Of a stretch of 64,000 nt of DNA, positions 43,566 to 53,634 are shown piece by piece. The translations under genes were made by a program, and so were the position numbers. Below the pieces are notes generated by a model. It saw only the letters and a program-made list of their open reading frames with translations. It searched no databases and was not told where the DNA came from. How positions within the stretch are numbered: position 1 is the stretch's first letter; the number at the start of each line of letters is the position of its first letter. This stretch comes from Streptomyces sp. HSG2 (GTDB lineage: Bacteria; Actinomycetota; Actinomycetes; Streptomycetales; Streptomycetaceae): assembly GCF_016598575.1 (NCBI RefSeq), contig NZ_CP066801.1:3596001-3660000 (forward strand). The letters are read 5' to 3'.

Positions 43566-43618
43566 GTTTCCGGGTGTCGCAGCCGCGAGCAGAGACGATC
43601 GATGGAGCCTTGAGGATC

Positions 43619-46498
43619 ATGAGCGAGACGAACCCCGCAGCGGTCAACGGCATGTCGGCGGATGCCGCACCTCACCGCTACACGGCCGCCATGGCGGCCG
43701 ACATCGAGGCGCGCTGGCAGGATTTCTGGGACGCCGAGGGCACGTACGAGGCCCCGAACCCGAGCGGCGACCTGGCGGGGGACGCGGCGACGGTCGCCAA
43801 GCCCAAGAAGTTCATCATGGACATGTTCCCCTATCCCTCCGGCGCAGGGCTGCACGTCGGCCATCCGCTGGGGTACATCTCCACCGACGTCTTCGCCCGC
43901 TTCCAGCGGATGACCGGCCACAACGTGCTGCACACCCTGGGCTTCGACGCCTTCGGGCTGCCGGCCGAGCAGTACGCCGTTCAGACCGGTACGCACCCCC
44001 GGGTCTCCACCGAGGCGAACATCGAGAACATGCGTGGCCAACTGCGTCGCCTGGGCCTGGGGCACGACCGGCGGCGGTCCTTCGCGACCATCGACTCCGA
44101 GTACTACAAGTGGACCCAGTGGATCTTCCTTCAGATCTTCGACTCCTGGTACGACGAGGAGGCCCGGCGAGCCCGTCCGATCGCCGAGCTGGTCGAGCAG
44201 TTCGAGTCGGGCGCCCGCGTGGTCCCGGACGGGCGCCCCTGGAGCGCGCTCGGTGACGTGGAGCGCGCGGACGTCCTGGGCGGATACCGCCTGGCGTACG
44301 CCTCCGACGCCCCCGTCAACTGGTGCCCCGGGCTGGGCACCGTGCTGGCCAACGAGGAGGTCACCTCCGAGGGACGGTCCGAGCGGGGCAACTTCCCCGT
44401 CTTCAAGGCGCAGTTGCGGCAGTGGAACATGCGAATCACGGCCTACGCCGACCGGCTGCTGGCGGACCTGGAGGAGTTGGACTGGCCCGAGGCCATCAAG
44501 CTCCAGCAGCGCAACTGGATCGGTCGTTCGGAGGGCGCCCGGGTCGACTTCCCCGTGGGCGACGAGCGCGTCACCGTCTTCACGACCCGCCCCGACACCC
44601 TGTTCGGCGCGAGCTACCTGGTGCTGGCGCCCGAGCACCCGCTGCTGGAGAAGCTGACCCCCCATCACTGGCCCGACGGCACGAACCCGACATGGACGGG
44701 CGGGCACGACACGCCCGCGCAGGCCGTGGCCGCCTACCGCGCCCGCGCGGCGGCCAAGTCCGACGTCGAGCGACAGGCCGAGGCCAAGGGCAAGACCGGC
44801 GTCTTCACCGGTGTCCGCGCCGTCAACCCGGTCAACGGCGAGACGATCCCGGTCTTCGTCGCCGACTACGTCCTGATGGGGTACGGAACGGGCGCCGTCA
44901 TGGCCGTTCCGTCGGCCGACCAGCGCGACTTCGAGTTCGCCCGGGCCTTCGAACTCCCGGTGCCGTGCATCGTGGACGCCCCCGACGGGCGCGGCACGGA
45001 CACCTCCACCTGGCCGGACGCCTGGATGTCGTACGACGCCCGGATCATCCGCTCCTCGAACGAGGCGATCAGCCTGAACGGCCTCGGCGTCACCGAGGCC
45101 AAGGCGAGGATCACCGCATGGCTGGAGAGCGCGGGATTCGGCGCGGGCACCGTCAACTACCGTCTGCGTGACTGGCTGTTCAGCCGGCAGCGTTACTGGG
45201 GCGAGCCCTTCCCCATCGTCTATGACGAGCGGGGGATCGCCCACCCGCTTCCCGAGGAGATGCTCCCGCTGGAACTGCCGGAGGTGGACGACTACTCGCC
45301 GCGCACCTTCGACCCGGAGGATGCCGACTCCCGCCCCGAGACGCCGTTGTCGCGCGACCGGGAGTGGGTCGAGGTCACCCTGGACCTCGGGGACGGCCCC
45401 AAGCGCTATCGCCGCGAGACCAACACCATGCCCAACTGGGCCGGTTCCTGCTGGTACGAGCTGCGCTACCTGGATCCGCGCAACGCCCGCCGGCCGGTCG
45501 ACCCGGAGATCGAGCGCTACTGGATGGGGCCCCACGAGGGCGCCCCGCACGGTGGCGTCGACCTGTACGTCGGAGGCGCCGAGCACGCCGTGCTGCACCT
45601 GCTCTACGCCCGCTTCTGGTCCAAGGTGCTGTACGACCTGGGCCACGTCTCGTCCGCGGAGCCGTTCCACAAGCTCTACAACCAGGGCATGATCCAGGCG
45701 TACGTGTACCGCGACGCCCGGGGCATCGCCGTGCCCGCCGCCGAGGTCGAGGAGCGTGACGGCGCCTACTGGTACCAGGGCGAGCGGGTCTCCCGGGTGC
45801 TGGGCAAGATGGGCAAGTCCCTGAAGAACGCCGTCACCCCGGACGAGATCTGCGCGGAGTACGGCGCCGACACGCTGCGCCTGTACGAGATGGCGATGGG
45901 GCCGCTGGACGTGTCCCGTCCGTGGGACACCCGCGCGGTGGTCGGCCAGTACCGCCTGCTGCAGCGGCTGTGGCGCAACGTCGTCGACGAGGAGACCGGC
46001 GAGGTGACCGTCGTCGACACCGAGCCCGACGAGGACACGTTGCGAGCCCTGCACCGGGCGATCGACGGTGTCCGCGGGGACCTGGAGGCCATGCGGTTCA
46101 ACACGGCCATCGCCAAGGTCACGGAGTTGAACAACCACCTGACCAAGGCGCCAGGACCCGTCTCCCGTCCGGTCGCCGAGGCGTTGGTGCTGCTGGTGGC
46201 CCCGTTGGCGCCGCACGTCGCCGAGGAGTTGTGGCACAGGCTCGGGCACGACCGGTCCGTGGTGCACCAGGACTTCCCGGTCGCGGACCCGGCGTATGTC
46301 GTCGACGAGACTGTGACCTGCGTCGTCCAGGTGAAGGGCAAGGTCAAGGCCAGGCTGGAGGTCTCGCCCTCGGTGACGGAGGCGGAGCTCGAGGAGGCCG
46401 CGCTGGCCGACGAGAAGGTCTTGGCGGCGCTGGGCGGGGCGGCGATCCGCAAGGTCGTCGTCCGGGCTCCCAAGCTGGTCAACATCGTTCCCGCATGA
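43619..46498 (+). CDS. leuS: Leucyl-tRNA synthetase
   Basis: Charges tRNA-Leu in the cytoplasm; 959 aa. The class I motifs are HVGH in [13 protein letters not shown] (HIGH equivalent, about residue 80) and KMGKS in [10 protein letters not shown] (KMSKS equivalent, about residue 730). The editing (CP1) domain lies between ([20 protein letters not shown]), and the C-terminal domain ends [18 protein letters not shown] 43619 has TGAGGA close by and GGAG further up. Expression appears to be controlled by the upstream leader peptide and terminator. Confidence 0.97.
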   Translation: MSETNPAAVNGMSADAAPHRYTAAMAADIEARWQDFWDAEGTYEAPNPSGDLAGDAATVAKPKKFIMDMFPYPSGAGLHVGHPLGYISTDVFARFQRMTGHNVLHTLGFDAFGLPAEQYAVQTGTHPRVSTEANIENMRGQLRRLGLGHDRRRSFATIDSEYYKWTQWIFLQIFDSWYDEEARRARPIAELVEQFESGARVVPDGRPWSALGDVERADVLGGYRLAYASDAPVNWCPGLGTVLANEEVTSEGRSERGNFPVFKAQLRQWNMRITAYADRLLADLEELDWPEAIKLQQRNWIGRSEGARVDFPVGDERVTVFTTRPDTLFGASYLVLAPEHPLLEKLTPHHWPDGTNPTWTGGHDTPAQAVAAYRARAAAKSDVERQAEAKGKTGVFTGVRAVNPVNGETIPVFVADYVLMGYGTGAVMAVPSADQRDFEFARAFELPVPCIVDAPDGRGTDTSTWPDAWMSYDARIIRSSNEAISLNGLGVTEAKARITAWLESAGFGAGTVNYRLRDWLFSRQRYWGEPFPIVYDERGIAHPLPEEMLPLELPEVDDYSPRTFDPEDADSRPETPLSRDREWVEVTLDLGDGPKRYRRETNTMPNWAGSCWYELRYLDPRNARRPVDPEIERYWMGPHEGAPHGGVDLYVGGAEHAVLHLLYARFWSKVLYDLGHVSSAEPFHKLYNQGMIQAYVYRDARGIAVPAAEVEERDGAYWYQGERVSRVLGKMGKSLKNAVTPDEICAEYGADTLRLYEMAMGPLDVSRPWDTRAVVGQYRLLQRLWRNVVDEETGEVTVVDTEPDEDTLRALHRAIDGVRGDLEAMRFNTAIAKVTELNNHLTKAPGPVSRPVAEALVLLVAPLAPHVAEELWHRLGHDRSVVHQDFPVADPAYVVDETVTCVVQVKGKVKARLEVSPSVTEAELEEAALADEKVLAALGGAAIRKVVVRAPKLVNIVPA

Positions 46499-46673
46499 GT
46501 GTGGCAGCCGGGTGGGCCGGGGCACTCGACCCGGCCCACCCGGCTGTTTCCTCGCGAAACCCCGGGGGATTTCGGGGTGGGGAGGGAACCCCCCACCGCC
46601 GTGCTCGCGTTTACCGTGGAGGTAACCGGCGCGGAGGATGCCGCGCGGCGGCCTGAGCGCCACAGGAGGCGTC

Positions 46674-47417
46674 GTGGATGTTGTGTTCGTCGTTCTCGTC
46701 GTTCTCGTCGTGTTCTTCGCCTTTCTCGGGCTCGGCGTCTACGCGGTCGCGAAGGCGGTGGGTGCCGCCAGGCGCGGAGCCGACCGGACCCTCACCCAGG
46801 CCCGGCGCGTGGTGGAGGATCAGACGCTGAAGGCCAAGTCCCTGTCCCGGTCCGGATCGGCGGGCGAGTTGGCCCGGTTGAGGATGAGTCTGCGCACCTC
46901 GATGAGGGCCACTCAGGACGCGTTGCACGCCGGTGTCTCCACCGACGAGTCCCTGCGCGAGTCGCTCGACCTGTTCCGGCGACTGAGCGCGCACGGCCAC
47001 GAACTGGACGCGGAGATGCGCCTCCTGGAGTCCGACCCCGACCGCGCCGGCGCCGAGCGGCGGCTCCCCGAGCTTCGGGAGCGGACCCGCCGGGTGACCG
47101 AGGCGGCGGACTCCCTGCGGTGGGCGGCACGCGACCGGTCCGAACGCTTCGCGGGGGACGACCTCGACACACTGACCGCGCAGATCGAGTTGGAGACCGG
47201 GGCCCTTCGCCACTGGACCGCCGCGGAGCCGGCGGCCGACTCCGCTCCCCCTTGGCCGGAGGCTCCGGCCGCCGAGGAGGAAGGCGGCCGACAGACCTGG
47301 CCGGAGAGCGAACCGGGCAAGCCCGAGGGGGAGGCGGGACGTCCCGCCATCGCCCCGCACGGCTTCCACCCCACTTACCCCTGGCAGCGGCGGAACCGTC
47401 CCGAGAACACGAGCTGA
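46674..47417 (+). CDS. Membrane-anchored coiled-coil protein, unknown function
   Basis: 247 aa. One N-terminal membrane segment (VVFVVLVVLVVFFAFLGLGVY, residues 3-23) with the remainder inside the cytoplasm. Long charged helices follow (residues about 30-180) with coiled-coil character, and the end is Pro/Glu-rich. The C-terminal piece FHPTYPWQRRNRPENTS looks like a conserved short motif. GTG 46674 has AGGAGG four bases before it. I recall the family as conserved next to leuS in streptomycetes; no function is known. Confidence 0.75.
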   Translation: MDVVFVVLVVLVVFFAFLGLGVYAVAKAVGAARRGADRTLTQARRVVEDQTLKAKSLSRSGSAGELARLRMSLRTSMRATQDALHAGVSTDESLRESLDLFRRLSAHGHELDAEMRLLESDPDRAGAERRLPELRERTRRVTEAADSLRWAARDRSERFAGDDLDTLTAQIELETGALRHWTAAEPAADSAPPWPEAPAAEEEGGRQTWPESEPGKPEGEAGRPAIAPHGFHPTYPWQRRNRPENTS

Positions 47418-47596
47418 CCCGGCCGGCCCGACGCCGATCGCCCCTCCACCGCGCCTCCGGGGGCGGCCGGGGAGCCGCGCGCACGGCGGCGGCACCGAAA
47501 CCCGGCCCGCGCGGCGGGGTGGTGAACGAACGTCGCGGGTTCCGCGTGGCGGCGGGGTCGCGCCGGGTCGGCGCCCCCGTGGCGGCCCGGTCCGGG

Positions 47597-47609
47597 TAAC
47601 CTCCAGCGC
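47597..47609 (+). promoter_or_regulatory. Candidate -10 box of a leaderless degV transcript
   Basis: TAACCT at 47597-47602 lies seven bases before the DegV-family ATG. Confidence 0.45.
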
Positions 47610-48455
47610 ATGTCCCGTCATGTCGCCATCGTCACCGATTCAACGGCCCACCTTCCGGTCCGGGCGATGGAGCGGGGCGGCATCACCGCGGTGCCCCTGA
47701 CCGTGGTCCTGGGCGACCAGGCGATCGACGAGGGTTCGGAGAACTCCACCCGGGCGCTGGCCGAGGCCCTGCGCAAGCACCACCCGGTGACCACCTCCCG
47801 CCCCAGCCCCGAGCGGTTCGCCGAGACCTATCGCGCGATCGCCCGGTCCGGAGCGGCCGGAGTCGTCTCCCTCCACCTCTCGGCCGAACTGTCGGGCACC
47901 TACGACGCCGCGGTCCTGGCGGCACGCCGAGCACCGATTCCGGTGCGGGTCGTCGACACCAAGACGATCGCCATGGCCCTCGGCTACTCCGCGCTCGCCG
48001 CGGCCGACGTCGCCAGGACCGACGGCTCGGTGGACGAGGTCGCCGCGGCGGCCGAGAAGCGCGCCGCCGCGACCTCGGCCTACTTCTACGTCGACACCCT
48101 CGACTACCTGCGCCGGGGCGGGAGGATCGGCGCCGCGCGAGCACTCCTGGGCTCCGCGCTCGCCGTGAAGCCGCTGCTGCGACTCGACGAGGGCCGGATC
48201 GAGCCGATGGAGAAGGTCAGGACCGCCTCGCGGGCCATCGCCCGACTGGAGGAGATCGCCGTCGAGCGGGCCGGAGGGGCCCAGGTCGACGTCGCCGTCC
48301 ATCACCTCGCGGCCCCGGAACGCGCCTCCGCCCTCGCCGACCGACTGCGCTCCCGCCTTCCCTCGCTCGGCGACCTGCACGTCAGCGAGGTCGGTGCGGT
48401 GATCGGCGCGCACACCGGACCCGGTCTGCTGGGGGTCGTCGTCGCTCCTCGCTAG
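47610..48455 (+). CDS. DegV family fatty-acid-binding protein
   Basis: A cytoplasmic protein of 281 aa. It starts VAIVTDSTAHLP like all DegV proteins and has the conserved TSRPSPERF, LSAELSGTYDAA and RGGRIGAARALLGSALAVKPLL segments. Members bind a fatty acid in a deep pocket; in Gram-positive bacteria some (FakB) supply exogenous fatty acid to a kinase, but no kinase gene is in the window. It probably has a leaderless start. Confidence 0.93.
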   Translation: MSRHVAIVTDSTAHLPVRAMERGGITAVPLTVVLGDQAIDEGSENSTRALAEALRKHHPVTTSRPSPERFAETYRAIARSGAAGVVSLHLSAELSGTYDAAVLAARRAPIPVRVVDTKTIAMALGYSALAAADVARTDGSVDEVAAAAEKRAAATSAYFYVDTLDYLRRGGRIGAARALLGSALAVKPLLRLDEGRIEPMEKVRTASRAIARLEEIAVERAGGAQVDVAVHHLAAPERASALADRLRSRLPSLGDLHVSEVGAVIGAHTGPGLLGVVVAPR

Positions 48456-48941
48456 CGGGCGTCCCGAGTTGCGCCCACTCCACGCGAGGGCGTGGCCGGT
48501 CGCGGGCAGCGCCGGCGGTGGCCGGTCTGCCCCGCGCCCTCCCTCACCAGGATCGCCTCGGACGTGGTGCGGGCCCCGCGACGGACCTGGACGGCCATGC
48601 CGGACCTGTCGCCCCGGTGCCGGGCGCGGCGTCATGGTCGGCACGCCGGGTGCTCCCGGCGTGCCGGGCCCGCCGCCGGGAGAGCGGTTCCGTCGCGCTC
48701 CCGCCACCGGCGTCCGTCCACCCCGCGCGCGCCCCGGTGGCGCGCGCACCCGTGTGGCGTCCCCGGTCCTTCCGGCTTGCGCGGTCCCGTTCCGGCCCGA
48801 CCGGTCGCGACGGGGTCGGGCCCCGGACAACCGGCCACGACACGCCCTCGTCCGAGTGTCGGCATTGTCCACAACCAGGGAGTCGTCCCCGGAAACCGCA
48901 CAAGATCCACAAGAACGGGTCCGATCCCCGATCCTCCGAGC
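48456..48941 (+). other. 486-bp region between degV and comEA
   Basis: No gene is supported, though several frames are open because of the base composition. It contains a perfect DnaA-box-like nonamer at 48865-48873. The stretch 48861-48915 is less GC-rich than its surroundings and may hold the comEA promoter. Confidence 0.45.
48865..48873 (+). other. DnaA-box-like nonamer TTGTCCACA
   Basis: TTGTCCACA is the preferred Streptomyces DnaA box. A weaker relative (AGATCCACA) follows about 30 bases later. A single good box away from oriC might titrate DnaA or be chance. Confidence 0.4.
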
Positions 48942-50372
48942 ATGGCCTTGCGACCAGCGATCCACGCTCCCGATTCCCTCCGCTCCCGCCCTTCCGCCGC
49001 CCTCCGTCGAAAGGGCGGCGTCGAGGATGGTGCGGGCGCTCCCGCGCATCGGGTGCGCCACCGCAAGCCCCGGCCGCCACGGTTCCTCGGAGGTCTCCTC
49101 GCGCTCCGAGGCGTGCCGGGCGCGGGCTCACGCCACCGCGCGGAGCTCCTGCTCGCCGGACCCGAGGCCGAGCGTGGGCCGGGCGGTGCGGGGGCGGCGA
49201 GTCGTCCCCTCGGGCCGAGGGGTGGAGAGAGGACGCCAGGCGAGCCCGGGGCACCTCCCCTCGGGGCGTGCGACAGGTGGTCCGACGGCCCCCGCGGGGC
49301 CCACTCGGCGGGGAGAGACCCGGCCCGTCCGAGTCCGTCGGCCGGCGCGCCCCGGCGGGCGCGGCCGACCGACACACGCGCCTTCCCGGACCCGGAGGCG
49401 GCGCCCGGAAGCGAGTGCGTCGAGGCTTCCCACCGGACGGCGCTCGCCGACGAAGATCCGCCACCGGGCGGGGAGCGCCCACCCCACGAGGGCGCGGTGC
49501 CGGGGACCGGACCGGGCGGTGCGGCCGTCGCCCGGGGGCCGATCGCCCGGGAGCGGGGAGACGCTCGCGAACCCCGCTCTCCCGACGAGACACGACGCCC
49601 CTCGGGGAGCGAGACGTTTCCCGAGGAGCGGGGGGCGCCGCCCGGCCGGGGGCGCCGGGTCGTACTCGCGCTGGTGGAACGCCTGCCGCTGTGGCTCCAG
49701 ACGCGCTGCGCCTTGGAACGCCGTGGCGCCGTCGCCCTCGGGTTGCTCTTCGCCGCCGTGTCCGTGTTCGCCGTGCACCACTACTGGACGGGCAGGACAC
49801 ACCCTGTCGGCCCACCCGAGGTGGTCCGCCCGGCGACGGCCGCCGGGCCCGTCGAGGAGGAGCGACCACCTCCGGTCCTCACACCGCGACCCGGGGGCCC
49901 CGGGTTCACGCCTCCGGGGGCCGAGATCGTGGTGGACGTCGGAGGCGAGGTCCGCCGCCCCGGCGTCCACCGACTGCCCGCCGGATCACGGGTGGAGGAC
50001 GCCCTGCGCGCCGCCGGCGGAGTGCGGGGCGGCACCGAGACCGAGGGGCTGAACCGGGCCCGGTTCCTCGTCGACGGCGAACAGGTGCTCGTCGGCATCG
50101 CCGCTGTCCCTCCACCGCCCGGAGACCCACGCGAGATCTCGTCCGGCCCGGCCGGGGAGCTTCGGGGCGGAGCGCCCCTCGGCCCCGTCTCGCTGAACAC
50201 GGCCACCCCCGACCAGCTCGACACCTTGCCCGGAGTCGGCCCCGTCCTCGCACGCCGCATCGTCGAGCACCGTGCCCGGAACGGCGGGTTCCGATCGGTG
50301 GAGGAGCTACGCGAGGTGAACGGCATCGGCGACCGTCGCTTCGCGGACCTGAGCCCGCTGGTACGGCCTTGA
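48942..50372 (+). CDS. comEA: ComEA-type DNA-binding protein with long N-terminal extension
   Basis: 476 aa as annotated. The last ~240 residues are the typical protein: a membrane anchor at about 261-280 (AVALGLLFAAVSVFAVHHYW), an SLBB domain (IVVDVGGEVRRPGVHRLPAG) and two helix-hairpin-helix motifs (LNTATPDQLDTLPGVGPVLA and VEELREVNGIGDRRF). ComEA binds double-stranded DNA outside the membrane for uptake by ComEC. The first 260 residues are Arg/Pro-rich and of doubtful function. I used ATG 48942 (MALRPAIHAPD), but a start nearer the membrane segment, such as GTG 49674, is possible. It precedes comEC. Confidence 0.85.
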   Translation: MALRPAIHAPDSLRSRPSAALRRKGGVEDGAGAPAHRVRHRKPRPPRFLGGLLALRGVPGAGSRHRAELLLAGPEAERGPGGAGAASRPLGPRGGERTPGEPGAPPLGACDRWSDGPRGAHSAGRDPARPSPSAGAPRRARPTDTRAFPDPEAAPGSECVEASHRTALADEDPPPGGERPPHEGAVPGTGPGGAAVARGPIARERGDAREPRSPDETRRPSGSETFPEERGAPPGRGRRVVLALVERLPLWLQTRCALERRGAVALGLLFAAVSVFAVHHYWTGRTHPVGPPEVVRPATAAGPVEEERPPPVLTPRPGGPGFTPPGAEIVVDVGGEVRRPGVHRLPAGSRVEDALRAAGGVRGGTETEGLNRARFLVDGEQVLVGIAAVPPPPGDPREISSGPAGELRGGAPLGPVSLNTATPDQLDTLPGVGPVLARRIVEHRARNGGFRSVEELREVNGIGDRRFADLSPLVRP

Positions 50373-50428
50373 CGGTCGGCAGCGGGGACGGCTCCGCCAC
50401 CCGGGCGGTCCCGCGTCACCCGCCGGCG

Positions 50429-53293
50429 GTGACCGGACCGATGCCGGCGAAGCGCCGCCCGGGCTACGACACCGCGCCGCCCGGGGGCCGATCGGGCGGG
50501 CACGACGCGACGAACCTCCCCCGCGTCCCCGCCGAGAATCCCCCGGAGGGGCCCCGCGCTCGGGGCCCGTCCGATCTCAGGCTCGTGCCACCCGCCCTCG
50601 CCGTCTGGGGCACGGCCGCGCTGCTGACGGGCATGCCCCCGACACCGGCAATCGCGGTGACCACCGTGTCCCTCCTGGCCGCCCTCGTCCTGCTGTACCT
50701 CGACCGCCTCTCGCGGCCGGAACGCGGCCCCCGCCCGGCTGCCCGGCCTGGCGGGACGGGCGCCCCCCGCCGCCGCGCCCGCTCCGGACTCCCGAGGTGC
50801 CTCGCGCGAGTCGGCTCCGCGCCCGCCGCCGTGCTCCTCGGCGTCGCCGCGTCCGCCGCGTCGGCCGGTCTGCACGGAGCGGACCCGCACCGGGGACCCG
50901 TCCCGGAACAGGCCCGCGGCCATGCCACCATCACCGCGGACGTCGAGGTGACCGGTGATCCCAAGGAGATCCGCCCCCGCCACGGCGGTCCGCGCCCGGC
51001 CACCCCCGCCGTGTCCATCCGGGCCGACGTCCGCCGAGTCGTGCGGGCGGACGGTTCGACGCTCGCCACCCGGACGCCCGTGCTGCTGATCGTCTTCCCG
51101 GGTCGGTTCGACACCGCCGGCGAGGCCGTAGCCGGCCCCTCGTCGGACCCGGCCGCGCGACCGTCCGCCGCGACGGCATGGCTGGGGTTGCTGCCGACCA
51201 CCCGGTTGCGCGTCACGGCCCAGGCCGCGCCGCCGGCCCGGCCCCGGGATCGGATCGCGGCGGTTCTGCGCATCCGGGACACGGCGGCGCCGGAGGTGAC
51301 CGCCGGGCCGTCGGCGGCCCAGCGGCTGGCGGGCCGGCTCCGCGAAGGCCTTCGCGAGGCGACGGACGGCCTCCCCGCGGACCCGAGGGCGCTGCTGCCC
51401 GGACTCGTCGTGGGGGACACCACGCGGATCACCGCCGACCTGGAGGAGGCATTCGCCGCGACCGACCTCGCGCACACGCTCGCCGTGTCCGGATCGAACC
51501 TCACGATCACGCTGGCGCTCCTGCTCGGTGCGCCCGGGACCGCCGGCCGCACAGAGCGGCGGGGGGCGGCCCCGTTGCTCGGACTCTCCCTGCGCGCCAC
51601 CGCGGTCGCCGGAGGGGTCCTGTGCATCGGGTTCGTCGTGGTGTGCCGGCCCGAGCCCAGCGTGCTGCGTGCGGCGGCCTGCGGCGGCGTGGCCCTGCTG
51701 GCCCTGGCCACCGGACGGCGCAGAACCCTCCTCCCCGCCCTGGCCGCGGCCGTCCTGCTCCTGGTGCTCTACGACCCCTGGCTCGCCCGCAGTTACGGCT
51801 TCCTGCTGTCGGTGCTGGCCACGGGCGCCCTGCTCACCCTCGCCCCCCGCTGGAGCGCCTCGCTCCGTCGTCGTGGCGTCCCACCCCGCCTCGCCGAGGC
51901 GTCGGCCGCCGCGATGGCGGCGCAGGCCGTCTGTGCCCCGGTGGTCGTCGTGCTGTCGGCCCGGGTCAGCCTGGTGGCGGTACCGTGCAACCTCCTCGCC
52001 GAGGTGGCCCTCGCCCCTGCCACCGTCCTGGGGTTCGGCGCGCTCGGGATCGCTCCCCTGGCCATGCCGGTCGCCGAGGCTCTCGCGTGGTGCGCGGGCT
52101 GGCCTGCGGGATGGCTCGCCGCCGTCGCCCGGTGCGGCGCCGCGCTGCCGGGGGCGTCGGTCGCCTGGCCGGCGACCTGGGGTGGGGCGGCCCTGCTCGC
52201 CCTGGCCGTCACCGCGGTGGCGCTCACCGGCCGGCACCTGTCGCGCCGTCCGTGGTGGTGTGGGGCTCTGGCGCTCGCCCTGACGCTGGCGGTGGTCCGA
52301 CCCGACCCCTTGCCCCGCCTGGTCGGAGGTTGGCCGCCGCCCGGATGGCGACTGGTGATGTGCGATGTCGGGCAGGGAGACGCCCTGGTCCTCTCGGCGG
52401 GGCCGCACACCGGAGTGGTCGTGGACGCCGGACCCGACCCCGCCTCCGTGGACCGTTGCCTGAGGTCGCTCGGGGTGACCCGTGTCCCCCTCGTCGTCCT
52501 GACGCACTTCCACGCCGACCACGTCGGCGGGCTGTCGGGGGTGCTGCGCGGGCGTCGGGTCGGGGCGATCGAGACGACCGGGCTGGAGGAGCCCGCCGGA
52601 CAGGCCGCGGCGGTGCGTGCCCTCGCCTCGCGGAGCCGAATCCCCCTTCGGCACGCCGCCGCCGGGGAGGCGCGTCGGTCGGGGTCGTTGACCTGGCAGG
52701 TCGTCTGGCCGCCTGCCACCCCCGCCGCGGTCCCCGGCACGGACGGCCCCAACGACGCCAGCGTCACCCTGCTGGTCCGCACGGCGGGGCTGCGGCTCCT
52801 CCTCCTCGGTGATCTCGAACCGCCGGCCCAGCGGGCGCTGGACCGTTCGTACGGGACGGCGTTGGCGGACGTGGACGTGGTCAAGGTGGCGCACCACGGC
52901 TCGGCCGGTCAGGACGAGGATTTCCTGCGGCGTGTCCGTCCGCGCCTGGCGCTCGTCTCCTGCGGCGCGGACAACTCCTACGGGCATCCCGCCCCGCGCA
53001 CACTGGCCGCGTTGCGGGCCGGGGGAGCGACCGTGCTGCGAACCGACCGCGACGGTGCCGTGGCGGTCACGGGCACGGCGGCCGATCTTCGGGTGGCCGT
53101 CCACCGACGCCCCGCCCGCTCTCGCGCCCGGGGCACCCGTGCCCGGCGTCGCCTCCCCGGCCGGCCTCGGGACTCGACCCGCCCGGGCGGCGGGACCGAC
53201 TCCGCGGACTCCACCGGCCGATCGGGCCGGGTCCCGCCGTGTCGACCGCCGCCGGTGGGCACCGCGCGGCCCGCGGGAGAATGGCGCGCGTGA
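50429..53293 (+). CDS. comEC: ComEC/Rec2 DNA-uptake channel with metallo-beta-lactamase domain
   Basis: A polytopic membrane protein of about 954 aa. N-terminal helices (LAVWGTAALLTG, VTTVSLLAALVLLYL), an OB-like region, then the competence domain with many helices and the conserved HTLAVSGSNLTI. The last third is a metallo-beta-lactamase-like domain with HFHADHVGG near residue 692 and KVAHHGSAGQDEDF further on. It is the channel for single-stranded DNA in competent bacteria; natural competence is not established in Streptomyces. The start is uncertain: GTG 50429, ATG 50441 or TTG 50369 (which would overlap the comEA stop). The stop overlaps the next start. Confidence 0.9.
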   Translation: MTGPMPAKRRPGYDTAPPGGRSGGHDATNLPRVPAENPPEGPRARGPSDLRLVPPALAVWGTAALLTGMPPTPAIAVTTVSLLAALVLLYLDRLSRPERGPRPAARPGGTGAPRRRARSGLPRCLARVGSAPAAVLLGVAASAASAGLHGADPHRGPVPEQARGHATITADVEVTGDPKEIRPRHGGPRPATPAVSIRADVRRVVRADGSTLATRTPVLLIVFPGRFDTAGEAVAGPSSDPAARPSAATAWLGLLPTTRLRVTAQAAPPARPRDRIAAVLRIRDTAAPEVTAGPSAAQRLAGRLREGLREATDGLPADPRALLPGLVVGDTTRITADLEEAFAATDLAHTLAVSGSNLTITLALLLGAPGTAGRTERRGAAPLLGLSLRATAVAGGVLCIGFVVVCRPEPSVLRAAACGGVALLALATGRRRTLLPALAAAVLLLVLYDPWLARSYGFLLSVLATGALLTLAPRWSASLRRRGVPPRLAEASAAAMAAQAVCAPVVVVLSARVSLVAVPCNLLAEVALAPATVLGFGALGIAPLAMPVAEALAWCAGWPAGWLAAVARCGAALPGASVAWPATWGGAALLALAVTAVALTGRHLSRRPWWCGALALALTLAVVRPDPLPRLVGGWPPPGWRLVMCDVGQGDALVLSAGPHTGVVVDAGPDPASVDRCLRSLGVTRVPLVVLTHFHADHVGGLSGVLRGRRVGAIETTGLEEPAGQAAAVRALASRSRIPLRHAAAGEARRSGSLTWQVVWPPATPAAVPGTDGPNDASVTLLVRTAGLRLLLLGDLEPPAQRALDRSYGTALADVDVVKVAHHGSAGQDEDFLRRVRPRLALVSCGADNSYGHPAPRTLAALRAGGATVLRTDRDGAVAVTGTAADLRVAVHRRPARSRARGTRARRRLPGRPRDSTRPGGGTDSADSTGRSGRVPPCRPPPVGTARPAGEWRA

Positions 53294-53535
53294 CCGATGT
53301 GAGACACCTGCTCGTGCTGCCGGACCGCGACGCCGCTGAGGAGGCCGCGGCGGCCCTCGCGGAGCTGCTCGCTCTCGACGAGGAGCCCCGTGTCGTCAGG
53401 GACGCCCTCGCGGGCGAGGACGACGCCGAGGACGCCCAGTGGCTGGTCGTCGTGGGGGACGAGGGGGAGCGGCTGGGCGCGGACCGGTTGGACGAGTTCG
53501 CCGCCCGCTGGGCGGGCTGGCGCGAGACCCCTTGA
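53290..53535 (+). CDS. Small conserved protein, unknown function
   Basis: 81 aa, acidic, without membrane segments: VTDVRHLLVLPDRDAAEEAA.... GTG 53290 overlaps the comEC stop by four bases (GTGA) and has GGGAGA nine bases before it, so it is translationally coupled to comEC. I recognise no domain. The conserved-looking end DAQWLVVVGDEGERLGADRL suggests a small alpha/beta fold. It lies between comEC and holA. Confidence 0.7.
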   Translation: MTDVRHLLVLPDRDAAEEAAAALAELLALDEEPRVVRDALAGEDDAEDAQWLVVVGDEGERLGADRLDEFAARWAGWRETP

Positions 53536-53634
53536 CGGGGCGAGGCCGCGGGACGAGGCGGTCCCGAGAGAGGCGGGCGAGGTGGGCACGCCGGCGAGGC
53601 CGCGTTGTCCGTGCGACGTGGGATGCTTCTCGTG

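Noticed and set aside
48492..48941. Upstream extension of the comEA frame
   Set aside because: The translated part is Arg/Pro/Thr low-complexity with no homology, and covers the AT-rich stretch and the DnaA-like box expected in a promoter region.
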